From positions 4,753,501 through 4,817,500 of the forward strand of contig NZ_CP054021.1 of assembly GCF_005862305.2 (NCBI RefSeq): a DNA stretch of 64,000 bases, given 5' to 3'. This document shows positions 46,968 through 55,915 of this stretch, piece by piece. The DNA is from Rhizobium indicum (lineage in GTDB: Bacteria; Pseudomonadota; Alphaproteobacteria; Rhizobiales; Rhizobiaceae). Each line of letters begins with the position of its first letter. The first letter of the stretch is position 1. Made by a program: the position numbers and the translations under genes. Under the pieces are notes generated by a model. It made no database searches. It was not told the origin of the DNA and saw only the letters and a list, made by a program, of their open reading frames with translations.

Positions 46968-48281
46968 ATGGCGTTTGTTTCCTTTCCTCGGCGATCCCTT
47001 TTGCCCTTGCTGCTTTCGGCGGCGCTGACGACCTGTTCGATCAGCGACGGGCTGGTGCCGCCGGCCAATGTCGACAACGGCACCAGGGTCAGTTCGATCT
47101 CGCCGTCGCGGGGGGCAGCGCGCATGGCGCCTGCCGTGCGCATGGCGCCGGTGGAGAGCCAGGCATCCTATCCGGTTTCCAGCGCGCCCGTCGGCAATAG
47201 CCAGGGCTCCGTCGATTATCTCGATACGCCAAACCTTGCCGGCACCGGCCACGCGACGCGAGCCGCACCGCCGCAAACCGCACCGGGACGTAAGCTGCCG
47301 ATGATCGACAGCGACGAGGCGCTGGCGCAGCAGAACCAGAACTGGGGCGGCACGCAAGATCTTGCGATCCCGTCCGGCGGCGTCAACATGGATGACGATC
47401 TCGGGGCGGAGCCGGTCGTCGGGCCGGCGCAGGAACAACATCAGCAGATCGCCGAGGGCAACGCCACCGAGCCGGTTGTCGACGGCATCGGCACCGATAA
47501 TCCAACGCAGCTCAACCAGCCCATGCGCCAGCCCCCGCAGCAGCCAATGCCACAGCCGGCTGCCGAGGCACAGATGAGCCGGGCGCCCGCCTGGAACGAC
47601 GGCAGCCCTGTGGTGGCGCCGACCCGTGTTCCCGAAGAGGACGAGAGCGAAGAGGTCGCGATGCTGCGGCCGAACAATCCGATGATGAGCCAACCGGCGG
47701 CGCCCGTCGATCCCAGCGTCATGCCGTCCTCCGAGCTTGCCTGCCGGCGCGAGCTGAAGCGCATGGGCGTACTCTTCGACAACAAGCCGCCGATCTCGAA
47801 CGGGCCGGCCTGCCAGGTACCCTATCCGGTGTCGCTGAAGGGGCTTTCCGGTAATATCGGCGTCCGCCCCGCCGTGACGTTGAACTGCCAGGTGACGCTC
47901 GCCTTCGCCAAATGGGTGAAGAACGAACTGGCGCCGTCCGCCCGCTACCGCTACTGGTCCGGCATCAAGACGATCCAGCCGCTCGGCGGCTATTCCTGCC
48001 GACGCATGAACAATAGCCGGCAGAAATACAATCCGATGTCGGAACACGCCCGCGGCAACGCCATCGACGTCGGCAAGTTCGTGCTGAAGAACGGCCACGA
48101 AATCGACGTGCGCAAGAAGGGCCTGTTCTCGCTGCGCGAAGGGCGGCTTTTGAAGGCGGTGCGCAGCGACAGCTGCCGCTATTTCAACACCGTGCTCGGC
48201 CCCGGCAGCAACCCGGAGCACTGGAACCACTTCCACTTCGATCTTCGTTCCCGCAAGAGCGGCAAGGCCTATTGCGACTGA
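46968..48281 (+). CDS. Extensin-like C-terminal domain protein, exported
   Basis: A 437-residue protein: signal-type N-terminus (SLLPLLLSAALTTCSIS, possibly a lipoprotein), a Pro/Gln-rich, low-complexity middle (residues 50-245), and a conserved C-terminal extensin-like domain with cysteines and His pairs: ELKRMGVLFDNKPPIS, EHARGNAIDVGKFVLKNG, NPEHWNHFHFD. The His/Asp set looks like the zinc site of LAS-type peptidoglycan hydrolases. Possibly acts on cell wall in the periplasm. Monocistronic. Confidence 0.88.
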   Translation: MAFVSFPRRSLLPLLLSAALTTCSISDGLVPPANVDNGTRVSSISPSRGAARMAPAVRMAPVESQASYPVSSAPVGNSQGSVDYLDTPNLAGTGHATRAAPPQTAPGRKLPMIDSDEALAQQNQNWGGTQDLAIPSGGVNMDDDLGAEPVVGPAQEQHQQIAEGNATEPVVDGIGTDNPTQLNQPMRQPPQQPMPQPAAEAQMSRAPAWNDGSPVVAPTRVPEEDESEEVAMLRPNNPMMSQPAAPVDPSVMPSSELACRRELKRMGVLFDNKPPISNGPACQVPYPVSLKGLSGNIGVRPAVTLNCQVTLAFAKWVKNELAPSARYRYWSGIKTIQPLGGYSCRRMNNSRQKYNPMSEHARGNAIDVGKFVLKNGHEIDVRKKGLFSLREGRLLKAVRSDSCRYFNTVLGPGSNPEHWNHFHFDLRSRKSGKAYCD

Positions 48282-48416
48282 TGCATATCGCCTAAACCAT
48301 GCGGCGCGGGTGCAGCTGATGTCGCAGCATCGGGCTTGGCCGCCAAAAAACGGTTCATCCCTGCCGCAGGGCGCGCTATAGATCGGCGAGCCGATTGCGT
48401 TTCGAAAGTTTGATCC

Positions 48417-48764
48417 ATGAGCTATGATTTCCATGTCGGCCAGAAGGTCGTCTGCATCAACGACACCTTCAAGCATGTCAGCATCGACCAGCTGATCCGC
48501 AAGGGCGAGATCTATACGATCCGCTGGGTGGGTGAATATACCCATTATATCGACGGCACGTTCATCGGGGTGAAGCTCGCGGAAATCAATCGCGGCAATG
48601 ACGACGGGCCGGAAGGTTATGGGGCGGCCGACATGCCCTATCGCGCGACGCGCTTCCGGCCCCTGGTGAAGGACAAGATCTCGTCACTGCGCAAGCTGTT
48701 GGCGCCGACGCCCGATGCACCGGTCGAACCGAAGGAAAAAATCAGGAAGAAAGAGAAGGTCTGA
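48417..48764 (+). CDS. Conserved small hypothetical protein
   Basis: A 115-residue protein (SYDFHVGQKVVCINDTF, RKGEIYTIRWVGEYTHYIDGTFIGVKLAEINRG) with a likely beta-rich body and a basic, lysine-rich tail. Ends with KEKIRKKEK. I do not recognise a family. The ribosome site is poor. Convergent with the methyltransferase gene downstream. Confidence 0.65.
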   Translation: MSYDFHVGQKVVCINDTFKHVSIDQLIRKGEIYTIRWVGEYTHYIDGTFIGVKLAEINRGNDDGPEGYGAADMPYRATRFRPLVKDKISSLRKLLAPTPDAPVEPKEKIRKKEKV

Positions 48765-48781
48765 ACGCCCCACGGCACCGA

Positions 48782-49579
48782 TCAGGCCGTCTTTCTGCTC
48801 AGGAACAGCGCAGTCTCTTTGCGGACCTCAAGCACGCCGCTGCGTTGGCTGAACGCTTCGGCAATGGCTTGACGGAACCGGATGAGTTGAGTTTCGCCGG
48901 CGCGATCGCCGGGCGGATAGGAGGTGAGCGCCAGGAATACATCCTCGGGCTCGGTGATACGCAGGCCTGCCGGATGCTGCGACATGCTGACGTTTCCAAA
49001 CTGCGACCGCATCGATCGTTCGGCGGCGTCATATCCGAAGGCTTCGGCAGCCGGATCGGATGGGGCGCTGCCGAATACGGCCGTTAGTTCATAGATCTCC
49101 CGCATATTGTCGGCGCCGTTGGTTGTAACCGCGAGAACGCCGCCCGGCTTCAACACTCTCGACATGTCCGCGATGCCGGCGGCCGGGTCGGGTAGGTGAT
49201 AGAGCATGTGCATCGCGATCACGGCATCGAAGGTGTCATCTTCGAAGGGGAGCGCGACGGCATCAGCTTGACAGCCCCGAACGGAGCCGAATGGCAGTGC
49301 GCTGCAACGCGCCATCGCCTCGTCGACCATGCCGGGTGAAAGGTCGGCGAGCGTCAGGTGGAGGTCCGCCGGCAGCAAACCTGCCGTTGCCGCCCAGAAC
49401 CAGGCTGGCCCGCAGCCGACGTCGAGGACGCGATCGCCCGGTTTCAGGGGCAATTGCGCCGCAATCCACGGAAACCAGGCTGTCTCGGCGATGGTGTATT
49501 GGCTATGCAGTCGAGCCCGTGCGGCAAGCTTCCGGCTGTCGCCATACTGCTCGGCATTGTCTGCTGTTATGGAGGACAT
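48782..49579 (-). CDS. Class I SAM-dependent methyltransferase
   Basis: A 265-residue Methyltransf_11-type enzyme: motif I RVLDVGCGPAWFWAATAGLL, motif II LTLADLSPGMVDEAMARC, motif III-like VALPFEDDTFDAVIAMHMLYHLPDP. Substrate unknown. Its start is 281 bp from the divergent ohr gene. One OhrR-type palindrome lies between them (49758), so ohrR control could extend to it, though it sits nearer ohr. Confidence 0.9.
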   Translation of the reverse strand: MSSITADNAEQYGDSRKLAARARLHSQYTIAETAWFPWIAAQLPLKPGDRVLDVGCGPAWFWAATAGLLPADLHLTLADLSPGMVDEAMARCSALPFGSVRGCQADAVALPFEDDTFDAVIAMHMLYHLPDPAAGIADMSRVLKPGGVLAVTTNGADNMREIYELTAVFGSAPSDPAAEAFGYDAAERSMRSQFGNVSMSQHPAGLRITEPEDVFLALTSYPPGDRAGETQLIRFRQAIAEAFSQRSGVLEVRKETALFLSRKTA

Positions 49580-49757
49580 GGCATCTCTCTGGGTTTCTTC
49601 ACAGGATGCGCCCCGCCTCTGGTTCGTCGGCAGAGCCTATAGATGGCCCTATTCCCGGACAAGACGTGACCTTGCGCAACGGGCCAGCTTGTTCGCATAG
49701 CTGCCGCCGAAGGTTGCCCGGATATGGCGCGTTTCCACCTTTGAAAATAAATCGCAT

Positions 49758-49770
49758 CCGATTAAATCGG
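49758..49770. promoter_or_regulatory. OhrR-type operator, distal copy upstream of ohr
   Basis: CCGATTAAATCGG, an inverted repeat CCGATT/AATCGG with one central base. It lies just before the -35 of the ohr promoter. The same core is found at 49809-49831 and upstream of ohrR (54057). Confidence 0.7.
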
Positions 49771-49777
49771 AATGTTG

Positions 49778-49806
49778 TTGACATCGGTTTTGGTGGAGCG
49801 TATTAG
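49778..49806 (+). promoter_or_regulatory. Predicted sigma-70 promoter of ohr
   Basis: TTGACA (49778-49783), a 17-bp spacer, then TATTAG (49801-49806), the clearest -35/-10 pair in the window. The start site would fall inside the operator that begins at 49809, so repression by OhrR would block initiation. Confidence 0.75.
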
Positions 49807-49808
49807 AG

Positions 49809-49831
49809 CGCATCCGATTTAATCGGATGCG
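49809..49831. promoter_or_regulatory. OhrR-type operator, proximal copy at ohr start site
   Basis: Arms CGCATCCGATT and AATCGGATGCG around one T form a perfect 11-bp inverted repeat. It overlaps the expected +1 of the ohr promoter, the position expected for a repressor that blocks RNA polymerase. Confidence 0.8.
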
Positions 49832-49860
49832 TATTAAACTTAAACCGAAAGGATATCACC

Positions 49861-50256
49861 ATGACCGAGAAGCTTCTCTTTACCGGCAAAACCCACATCT
49901 CCGGCGGCCGCGACGGCTCCGCACGCAGCAGCGACGGTACGATCGACATCAAGCTGCCGCAGCCGCATCCGGCCGCTGAAAACCTGTTCGGCATCGCCTG
50001 GTCGGCCTGCTACATCGGCGCCATCGAACTTGCCGCTGCCCAGAGAAAGATCACGCTGCCTGATGGTCCCGAGGTCGACGCGGAGATTACTCTCAACGCC
50101 GACAACGGCTCCTTCTTCCTGAGGGCGCGCCTCAATGTCAGCCTGTCCGGCATCGATCGCGACATCGCGCAGGAGCTGATCGAGGCAGCCCATGGCATCT
50201 GCCCTTATTCCAAGGCGACACACGGCAATATCGACGTCGAGACCAAGCTTGTCTGA
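49861..50256 (+). CDS. ohr: Organic hydroperoxide resistance protein Ohr
   Basis: A 131-residue OsmC/Ohr-family peroxidase. It reduces organic hydroperoxides with thiols through two cysteines: one in GIAWSACYIGAIELAA (peroxidatic) and one in AHGICPYSKATHGN (resolving), both present. Ohr-type end GNIDVETKLV. The cytosolic dimer uses lipoyl groups of dihydrolipoamide-dependent enzymes in other bacteria. Promoter with two OhrR-type palindromes upstream, and an OhrR gene lies 3.8 kb downstream. A hairpin follows at 50297. Confidence 0.95.
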   Translation: MTEKLLFTGKTHISGGRDGSARSSDGTIDIKLPQPHPAAENLFGIAWSACYIGAIELAAAQRKITLPDGPEVDAEITLNADNGSFFLRARLNVSLSGIDRDIAQELIEAAHGICPYSKATHGNIDVETKLV

Positions 50257-50296
50257 GCGGGCGAGGGCAGACCTCCTCGCCGGAGGATTTGATGCG

Positions 50297-50328
50297 GAGG
50301 GCCTGCCGGTCGGCCGGCAGACCTCTTT
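50297..50328 (+). terminator. Hairpin after ohr
   Basis: GAGG-gc-CTGCCGG, loop TCGG, CCGGCAG-a-CCTC then TTT: a likely terminator, though the T-run is short. About 40 bp after the ohr stop. Confidence 0.6.
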
Positions 50329-50374
50329 CTGAAGTAGCAGGCACGGGAAACCTTGCCGATCTGGAGAGCAAGCG

Positions 50375-51421
50375 ATGATCAATAGCCACGGCCAGTCGCA
50401 CCAGGCCTATGACGAGTTTTCACTTGTGCTCGACCCTGATGTCTATGAGCCGTTGCCCGATGACTGGCTGATCGGCATCACTGATGTCGTCAACTCGACC
50501 ACGGCGATCCGGTCGGGGCGCTACGAAGACGTCAACTATGCGGGCGCATCGATCATCGCCGCCCTCGGCAATGCCTGGGGTTCGTTCGATTTTCCCTTCG
50601 TGTTTCGCGGAGACGGGGCAGCATTCGCCTTGCCGCCACAGGGCATGATGGTGGCGACATCGGCATTGCGGCAGGTCGCGGACTTTGCAAGAGCCGATCT
50701 CGATCTAACCCTTCGTATCGGGCTGCTCACCGTACGCGAAATCCGCACCAGTGGGCGCGACGTCAGAATTGCCCGTTATGCCGCCTCCGAGAACGCGACC
50801 TATGCGATGTTTGCAGGGGGCGGGCTCAAATGGGCGGAGCAGCAGATCAAGAACGGCCGGTACCTGGTCAAGCCGGGCCGCTACGCGACGAAGCCCGACC
50901 TGACCGGTCTCAGCTGTGACTGGACCCCGTTCCCAAGCCAGCGAGGCGAGATCCTGTCGCTGCTGGTCGAGCCAAATGACCATACCCGTCCCGAGGTCTT
51001 TGCGGCGCTGGCGAAACGCCTGCTTGCGATTTTCGATGCCGCACCGCGCCAATCTCATCCGCTTCCCGGCGATGTTCCCATGTCAGGAGACAGCGGGAAG
51101 CAGGTCGATGCGAAAGGCTGGTCGGAGGTCGCCGCCAATTCGGATTTCCGCAAGTTCGACGACGGTTTGCGTCTGACGCTGGACTGCACACCGGAACAGA
51201 TCGACAGGGTCGAAGCGATCCTCGTTCCGGCGAGGGCGCGCGGCAAGATCAAGTTCGGACTGCATCGGCAATCCCATGCGCTGATGACCTGTCTCGTGCC
51301 ATCAGACAGGCCGGATTCGCACCTGCATTTCCTCGATGGAATGGGCGGCGGCTATGCCAGGGCCGCCGAGAAGATGGAGGAAGGCGCGCTTGACGATGTC
51401 GTCCGGCATCACGGTCGGTAG
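50375..51421 (+). CDS. DUF3095 family protein with cyclase-like motifs
   Basis: A 348-residue protein of the DUF3095 type. Two features recall the nucleotidyl cyclase fold: WLIGITDVVNSTTAIRSGRY, where Asp follows a hydrophobic strand, and FPFVFRGDGAAFALP, which resembles the second metal site of class III cyclases. Whether it has catalytic activity is unknown. GGAGAGCAAGCG precedes the ATG. It lies directly downstream of ohr and convergent with the Nudix gene. Family membership is moderately sure; function is inference. Confidence 0.8.
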   Translation: MINSHGQSHQAYDEFSLVLDPDVYEPLPDDWLIGITDVVNSTTAIRSGRYEDVNYAGASIIAALGNAWGSFDFPFVFRGDGAAFALPPQGMMVATSALRQVADFARADLDLTLRIGLLTVREIRTSGRDVRIARYAASENATYAMFAGGGLKWAEQQIKNGRYLVKPGRYATKPDLTGLSCDWTPFPSQRGEILSLLVEPNDHTRPEVFAALAKRLLAIFDAAPRQSHPLPGDVPMSGDSGKQVDAKGWSEVAANSDFRKFDDGLRLTLDCTPEQIDRVEAILVPARARGKIKFGLHRQSHALMTCLVPSDRPDSHLHFLDGMGGGYARAAEKMEEGALDDVVRHHGR

Positions 51422-51463
51422 GCTCAGGACCCAGCCGGCGCGGGATCATGGCTGCCAAGAGAT

Positions 51464-51880
51464 CTAAGCGGGCTTCCCCGTTTCCCGGCTGGCCAGGTTT
51501 GCGAGCATTTTGCCGAGTTGAGGTGGCGCCAGCTCGACATCGCATTCTATCGTGGCGACACTAAACCATCTAAGCTCGGTGTGTTCGTCATCGACCAGCC
51601 GCGGATAGCCGTGCCACTGATCGATGCGATAGACATGAAAGGTGACGGATGCCTCAGGCGGGTCTTCCGATATGAACTTTCCCGCAAACTGCCAGCGCTG
51701 CGGCGTCACGCCTATTTCTTCCATCAATTCCCGGCGCATTGCCGTCTCGGCGTCTTCGCCGTCTTCGATATGGCCGCCCGGGAGGCTCCAGCGGTCCGGG
51801 TGTACCCTGCGCTTGGAACTGCGCTTGGCCAGAAGAACGGTTCCGTTCTGGCTCAAGACGCCCATCGCGATGTCGGGCAT
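51464..51880 (-). CDS. Nudix hydrolase
   Basis: A 138-residue protein with a full Nudix box (GX5EX7REUXEEXGU): GGHIEDGEDAETAMRRELME followed by EIGV, at about residues 35-60, which binds Mg2+ and cleaves nucleoside diphosphates linked to other groups. Start at 51880 has AGAGGAG upstream. Substrate not determinable; resembles small MutT-type housecleaning enzymes. Confidence 0.93.
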   Translation of the reverse strand: MPDIAMGVLSQNGTVLLAKRSSKRRVHPDRWSLPGGHIEDGEDAETAMRRELMEEIGVTPQRWQFAGKFISEDPPEASVTFHVYRIDQWHGYPRLVDDEHTELRWFSVATIECDVELAPPQLGKMLANLASRETGKPA

Positions 51881-52113
51881 GCAATCTCCTCTGCCTCATC
51901 GATCTCGCGCCGATGCTGCCCGCAGCCACGGCTCTTTGCAACGACCGGTCGTCCATCGAGACAGTCGAGGCATAGCCTGACAGGGTAGGTTGACCCCCGA
52001 CGTTGCCCGGGAGCATAGTCCCCGGACAGACGCGAATGACCTGCTGATGCGAACGAGGTCGGTCAGTCGATCTTCGTCCGTTTCCGAACAGATCAAACGG
52101 AGAGGAGAGCGTC

Positions 52114-53415
52114 ATGCCACCCACATCCCTATCAACGCCCACGCGGCGCGAGCTGCTTGCCGCCGCGGCCGCAGCCGGGGCCATCGGCATGCTTGCCGGG
52201 ACGCGCAGCGCTGAGGCAAACGGCGACGGGCTTAGCCCGTTCAGCGTCAATTTCCCCGAGGATCAGCTTGACGATCTGCGCCGGCGCGTCGCGGCCACCC
52301 GTTGGCCTGATAAGGAGACCGTCGCCGATGATACGCAGGGCGTGCAGCTCGCGACAATCCAGAAACTCGCGAAACATTGGGCGACGGATTACGACTGGCG
52401 CAAGATGGAGGCGCGGCTCAATGCTTTGCCGCAATTCATCACCGAGATCGACGGGCTGGATATCCACTTCATTCACGTCCGCTCCAAGCATAAAAATGCG
52501 CTGCCGCTGATCGTCACACATGGATGGCCCGGCTCGATCATCGAGCAGTTGAAGATCATCGAACCGCTCACCGATCCGACAGCGCATGGCGGGAGCGAAG
52601 AGGACGCATTTGACGTGGTGATCCCGTCTTTGCCGGGCTACGGCTTTTCGGGGAAACCGACGGGGTCGGGGAACTGGAACCCGCCCCGCATCGCGCATGC
52701 CTGGGCGACGCTGATGCAACGTCTCGGCTACACGAAGTTCGTGGCGCAGGGTGGCGACTGGGGCAATGCGGTCACCGAATTGATGGCGGTGCAGGAGCCG
52801 GCGGGATTGCTCGGCATTCACACGAACATGGCGGCCACGGTTCCTGCTGACATCGCCAAGGCTCTTGCCGCCGGCGGCATGCCGCCAGCCGACCTGTCGC
52901 CGGACGAAAGGCGCGCCTTCGATCAGCTCGACGATTTCTACAAGAATGGGCTGGGCTATGCCATCGAGATGAACAACCGACCGCAGACGCTCTACGGGAT
53001 CGTCGACTCGCCGGTCGGGCTTGCGTCGTGGATGCTCGATCACGACATCCGCAGTTACCGGATGATCGCCCGCGTTTTTGACGGAGAGCCCGAGGGGCTG
53101 ACCAAGGATGATATCCTCGACAACGTCACCCTCTACTGGCTGACGAACACAGCAATCTCCTCGGCACGCCTCTATTGGGACAACGCGCACCATCCGTCGG
53201 GCGGGTTCTTCGATCCCAGGGGCATCAAGATCCCGGTGGCGGTCAGTGCTTTTCCCGATGAGATCTACCAGGCGCCGCAGAGCTGGGCGGAGAAGGCCTA
53301 TCCGAAGCTCATCCATTACAACCGGTTGCCGAAGGGCGGTCACTTCGCCGCCTGGGAACAGCCGATGGCTTTCACTGCCGAGCTCAGGACTGCGTTCCGG
53401 CCGCTGCGGCAGTAG
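52114..53415 (+). CDS. Exported epoxide hydrolase (copy 1)
   Basis: A 433-residue microsomal-type epoxide hydrolase: N-terminal Tat-like signal (TRRELLAAAAAAGAIGMLAG), an EHN domain (PFSVNFPEDQLDDLRRRVAATRWPD), then an alpha/beta hydrolase with HGWPGS, nucleophile Asp in VAQGGDWGNAV, and His in LPKGGHFAAWEQP. It hydrolyses epoxides to diols; periplasmic if exported. GGAGAGGAGAG precedes the ATG. A close paralogue lies at 58791 on the other strand. Next gene is ohrR, convergent, separated by a terminator. Confidence 0.93.
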   Translation: MPPTSLSTPTRRELLAAAAAAGAIGMLAGTRSAEANGDGLSPFSVNFPEDQLDDLRRRVAATRWPDKETVADDTQGVQLATIQKLAKHWATDYDWRKMEARLNALPQFITEIDGLDIHFIHVRSKHKNALPLIVTHGWPGSIIEQLKIIEPLTDPTAHGGSEEDAFDVVIPSLPGYGFSGKPTGSGNWNPPRIAHAWATLMQRLGYTKFVAQGGDWGNAVTELMAVQEPAGLLGIHTNMAATVPADIAKALAAGGMPPADLSPDERRAFDQLDDFYKNGLGYAIEMNNRPQTLYGIVDSPVGLASWMLDHDIRSYRMIARVFDGEPEGLTKDDILDNVTLYWLTNTAISSARLYWDNAHHPSGGFFDPRGIKIPVAVSAFPDEIYQAPQSWAEKAYPKLIHYNRLPKGGHFAAWEQPMAFTAELRTAFRPLRQ

Positions 53416-53416
53416 A

Positions 53417-53466
53417 CCTAAAGCGTGTCGGATCTTTCAGATTCGCTTGCCACGCTTTAGGTTTTT
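53417..53466 (+). terminator. Palindromic terminator-like repeat after epoxide hydrolase copy 1
   Basis: CCTAAAGCGTG and CACGCTTTAGG flank a 23-nt loop and are followed by TTTTT. It lies between convergent genes and resembles the short palindromic repeats that punctuate rhizobial genomes. Confidence 0.75.
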
Positions 53467-53498
53467 GATTTTCCATGCCGCGATCGCAAATGCCGCGA

Positions 53499-54005
53499 TC
53501 ACGATTTCCCCGGTTCGCCCTGCGTTGACCGCAGGAGGTTGTCGCGCAGCGTCGTCACCGATTTCTGCACGACGGGAAAGTCGTCGCCAAGGCCGGTGGC
53601 CCCAAGCAGCGCGTTGCCGGGATCGGTTTCAACGAGTTGGCGCCCTGCCGGCGTCAGGCTGAGCCGCACCTGCCGTTCGTCGGCGGGATCGCGGTGACGG
53701 GTGATATAGCCATTCGACTCCAGCTTCTTGAGGATGGGCGTCAGCGTGTTGGATTCGAGGAACATCTTTTCCCCCAACACTCCAACGGTCTGGTCGTCCT
53801 CTTCGGAGAGGGCCACCATGGCGATGTATTGGGTATAGGTCAGGCCAAGTTCATCCAGGATCGGCTTGTAGGCGCGGCCGAAGGCGAGATTTGCAGAATA
53901 GACCGCGAAGCACAGAAAGTTGGAAAGTTTCCGGCCGTCCTTGCCCACCGACGGGGAGGCGGGCGCGGACGTGCCAGGCTGTCTTGCGGTTTTAGATACG
54001 GGCAT
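53499..54005 (-). CDS. ohrR: Organic hydroperoxide-sensing repressor OhrR (MarR family)
   Basis: A 168-residue MarR regulator. The reactive-Cys segment LSNFLCFAVYSANLAFGRAY near residue 30 is diagnostic for OhrR: oxidation of the Cys releases DNA. Helices LGLTYTQYIAMVAL, and the wing DPADERQVRLSLTPAGRQLV follow. It represses ohr until organic peroxides appear; the palindrome CCGATTWAATCGG occurs both at ohr (49758, 49809) and in this gene's own promoter (54057). It is the second gene in the order SIP-ohrR on the minus strand but has its own promoter. Confidence 0.94.
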   Translation of the reverse strand: MPVSKTARQPGTSAPASPSVGKDGRKLSNFLCFAVYSANLAFGRAYKPILDELGLTYTQYIAMVALSEEDDQTVGVLGEKMFLESNTLTPILKKLESNGYITRHRDPADERQVRLSLTPAGRQLVETDPGNALLGATGLGDDFPVVQKSVTTLRDNLLRSTQGEPGKS

Positions 54006-54042
54006 GGTTTCATCCTATCCAGGCTCTGAATGTTAGGAGTGA

Positions 54043-54071
54043 CATATACATCGTATCCGATTAAATCGCAA
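54043..54071 (-). promoter_or_regulatory. Predicted ohrR promoter with operator in the spacer
   Basis: On the minus strand TTGCGA (54066-54071), a 17-bp spacer and TATATG (54043-54048). The spacer contains GATTTAATCGG, the same core as the ohr operators (plus-strand CCGATTAAATCG at 54057-54068), so OhrR likely represses itself. Confidence 0.65.
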
Positions 54072-54153
54072 CTGAATTGATGACTCTTTTCGACCAGCTT
54101 GTCCGGCCGTCGCCCCCAGCTTCACGAGCGGCGGCCCGTCGACGCCTTGCCGC

Positions 54154-54924
54154 CTAGCCGAACTTCTCCGTCGTATCGGCCTTGCCGAATACCCAGTAGC
54201 CGGATGCCTTGATCCAGCCGAGCGGGCAACCTCGTTCCAGCAGGTAGGCGCGGATATCGCGTGTCACCGAGGCTTCCGCCGCGACCCAGATGAAGGTTTC
54301 CGGCTGGATATCGACCGTGCTTAAGAGTTTCAGCAGCGCTGCGGCATCGGTTGCCTGCGAAAGAGGCCGGTGCGCCCAGTGGAGGTGCAGTTCGGCTGAT
54401 GTCTCGAACGTCTGCTCTTCCAATGGGCCGGTGACGGCTGCGATTGTGGTGATGACGGTTCCGGCGCCGCTCTCCTCGATCCGGCGGCCGATCGCCGGCA
54501 GCGCGGTTTCGTCGCCGATCAGCAGCCACCGTTTGACCGTCGCGGAAACGACGGCGGAGCCTCTTGGTCCACCGATCTCGAGCCTGTCGCCGGGGCGCGA
54601 ATTGATCGCCCATTGCGTCACCGGGCCCGCCTCGTGCAGGGCGAAGTCGATGGTCAATTTCCGCTCGGCATTGTCATAGCGGCGCGGCGTGTAGTCACGA
54701 CGCTCTTCTCCACCATCGGCAGTGGGAGTGAAGATCTTGATGTGATCGTCAGCACCGAGACTGATGAAATCGGCGAGATCATCACCTGCCAATATGACCC
54801 GGCGCATGCTCGGAGTGATATCGACGACGCTTTCGACTGTCAGTAAGCGCCGCCGCGTGTCGTGGCGAATCCGCTCAATGCCAGGGGTCGATGAAGCTTG
54901 ATCTTTGAATTGATTGTTATCCAT
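54154..54924 (-). CDS. Siderophore-interacting FAD-dependent ferric reductase
   Basis: A 256-residue SIP-family flavoprotein: FAD-binding RxYT motif in RRDYTPRRYDNAERKLTID, FVVHEAG-type ALHEAGPVTQW, and the NAD-binding half WLLIGDETALPAIGRRIEE with a C-terminal WIKASGYWVFG. It reduces ferric siderophores in the cytosol. GGAAGGA site before the ATG at 54924. Located upstream of ohrR on the same strand, 149 bp gap; shared iron/peroxide logic is inference. Confidence 0.9.
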   Translation of the reverse strand: MDNNQFKDQASSTPGIERIRHDTRRRLLTVESVVDITPSMRRVILAGDDLADFISLGADDHIKIFTPTADGGEERRDYTPRRYDNAERKLTIDFALHEAGPVTQWAINSRPGDRLEIGGPRGSAVVSATVKRWLLIGDETALPAIGRRIEESGAGTVITTIAAVTGPLEEQTFETSAELHLHWAHRPLSQATDAAALLKLLSTVDIQPETFIWVAAEASVTRDIRAYLLERGCPLGWIKASGYWVFGKADTTEKFG

Positions 54925-55186
54925 GTGTCCTTCCGGGGCTTCTGAAGCTCGATCCGCAGGACACAGTCGCGCAGATCGAAGCCGCAAAGCCGTTCGATCA
55001 TACGCGTTGAGTGACGTTAACGCTTACGTGGCCGGGTGACCCGACCATTGACGGCATGATGTAGCCGACGGCGGCGGCATGTGCAACCGTAAGGGAACCA
55101 GCAATGGCGATGATTGCCAAAGTTTAACTTTCCGGCGGTGTTCCGGTTGGGCAATAATCGGCCGATCAGTGGTTATGGAGAAGACA

Positions 55187-55798
55187 ATGGACAGCAGAAT
55201 CCAGGACGTGCTCGACATTTATCACGCGATGATTGAGACGGAGCATAACAGCCCGCGCGAGCTGCCCCCCGGCGGCCGCGACGGAGGACAGGATCAGCGG
55301 CTGCGCGCGGTCGGACCTGCGACCGGACAGTTCATCAATGTCCTCGCCAAGAGCCTCAAGAGCCCGACCATTCTCGAACTTGGCACCTCCTTCGGTTATT
55401 CCGGGATATGGCTGGCGGAAGCAGCACGCGCTTCCGGCGGGCGGCTGATCACCATGGAAATGCACGGTTACAAATCGGCCTACGCACGCGACATGGCCGT
55501 CAAGGCGGGGCTCGCGGAGTATGTGGAATTCAAGGTTGGGGATGCGGTCCAGATGATCGGCGAGCTTTCCCAGGGCATCGATTTGGTGCTGGTGGATCTC
55601 TGGAAGGATCTCTACCTTCCCTGCCTCGAAGCCTTCTACCCTAAGCTCAATCCGGGCGCGATCATTGTCGCCGACAACATGCTGCGCCCAGGAGGCGATG
55701 ATCTCAAACGCTACGGCGAGGCTGTCCGTGCCAAGCCCGGGATATCAAGCGTGCTGCTGCCGGTTGGCAGCGGGCTTGAGGTCAGTCGGTTCGATTGA
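55187..55798 (+). CDS. Class I O-methyltransferase-like protein
   Basis: A 203-residue methyltransferase of the caffeoyl-CoA/catechol O-methyltransferase type: TILELGTSFGYSGIWLAEAA (motif I), LITMEMHGYKSAYA, and the metal/substrate motif LVLVDLWKDLYLPCLEAFYPKLNPGAIIVADN. The ATG at 55187 is preceded by GGAGAAG; an ATG at 55175 is possible. Substrate unknown. Divergent from the SIP gene. Confidence 0.85.
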   Translation: MDSRIQDVLDIYHAMIETEHNSPRELPPGGRDGGQDQRLRAVGPATGQFINVLAKSLKSPTILELGTSFGYSGIWLAEAARASGGRLITMEMHGYKSAYARDMAVKAGLAEYVEFKVGDAVQMIGELSQGIDLVLVDLWKDLYLPCLEAFYPKLNPGAIIVADNMLRPGGDDLKRYGEAVRAKPGISSVLLPVGSGLEVSRFD

Positions 55799-55915
55799 GG
55801 CTGAGGTGAGATTAGCGGCTATTTTGTTTTTAGTTGCAGCAAAAAAGATGACACGTTTGAAGCTAATTTCCGACACTTTCCCGATCAAAGCTCCGCCATC
55901 GCGAGCTTTGGAGAT

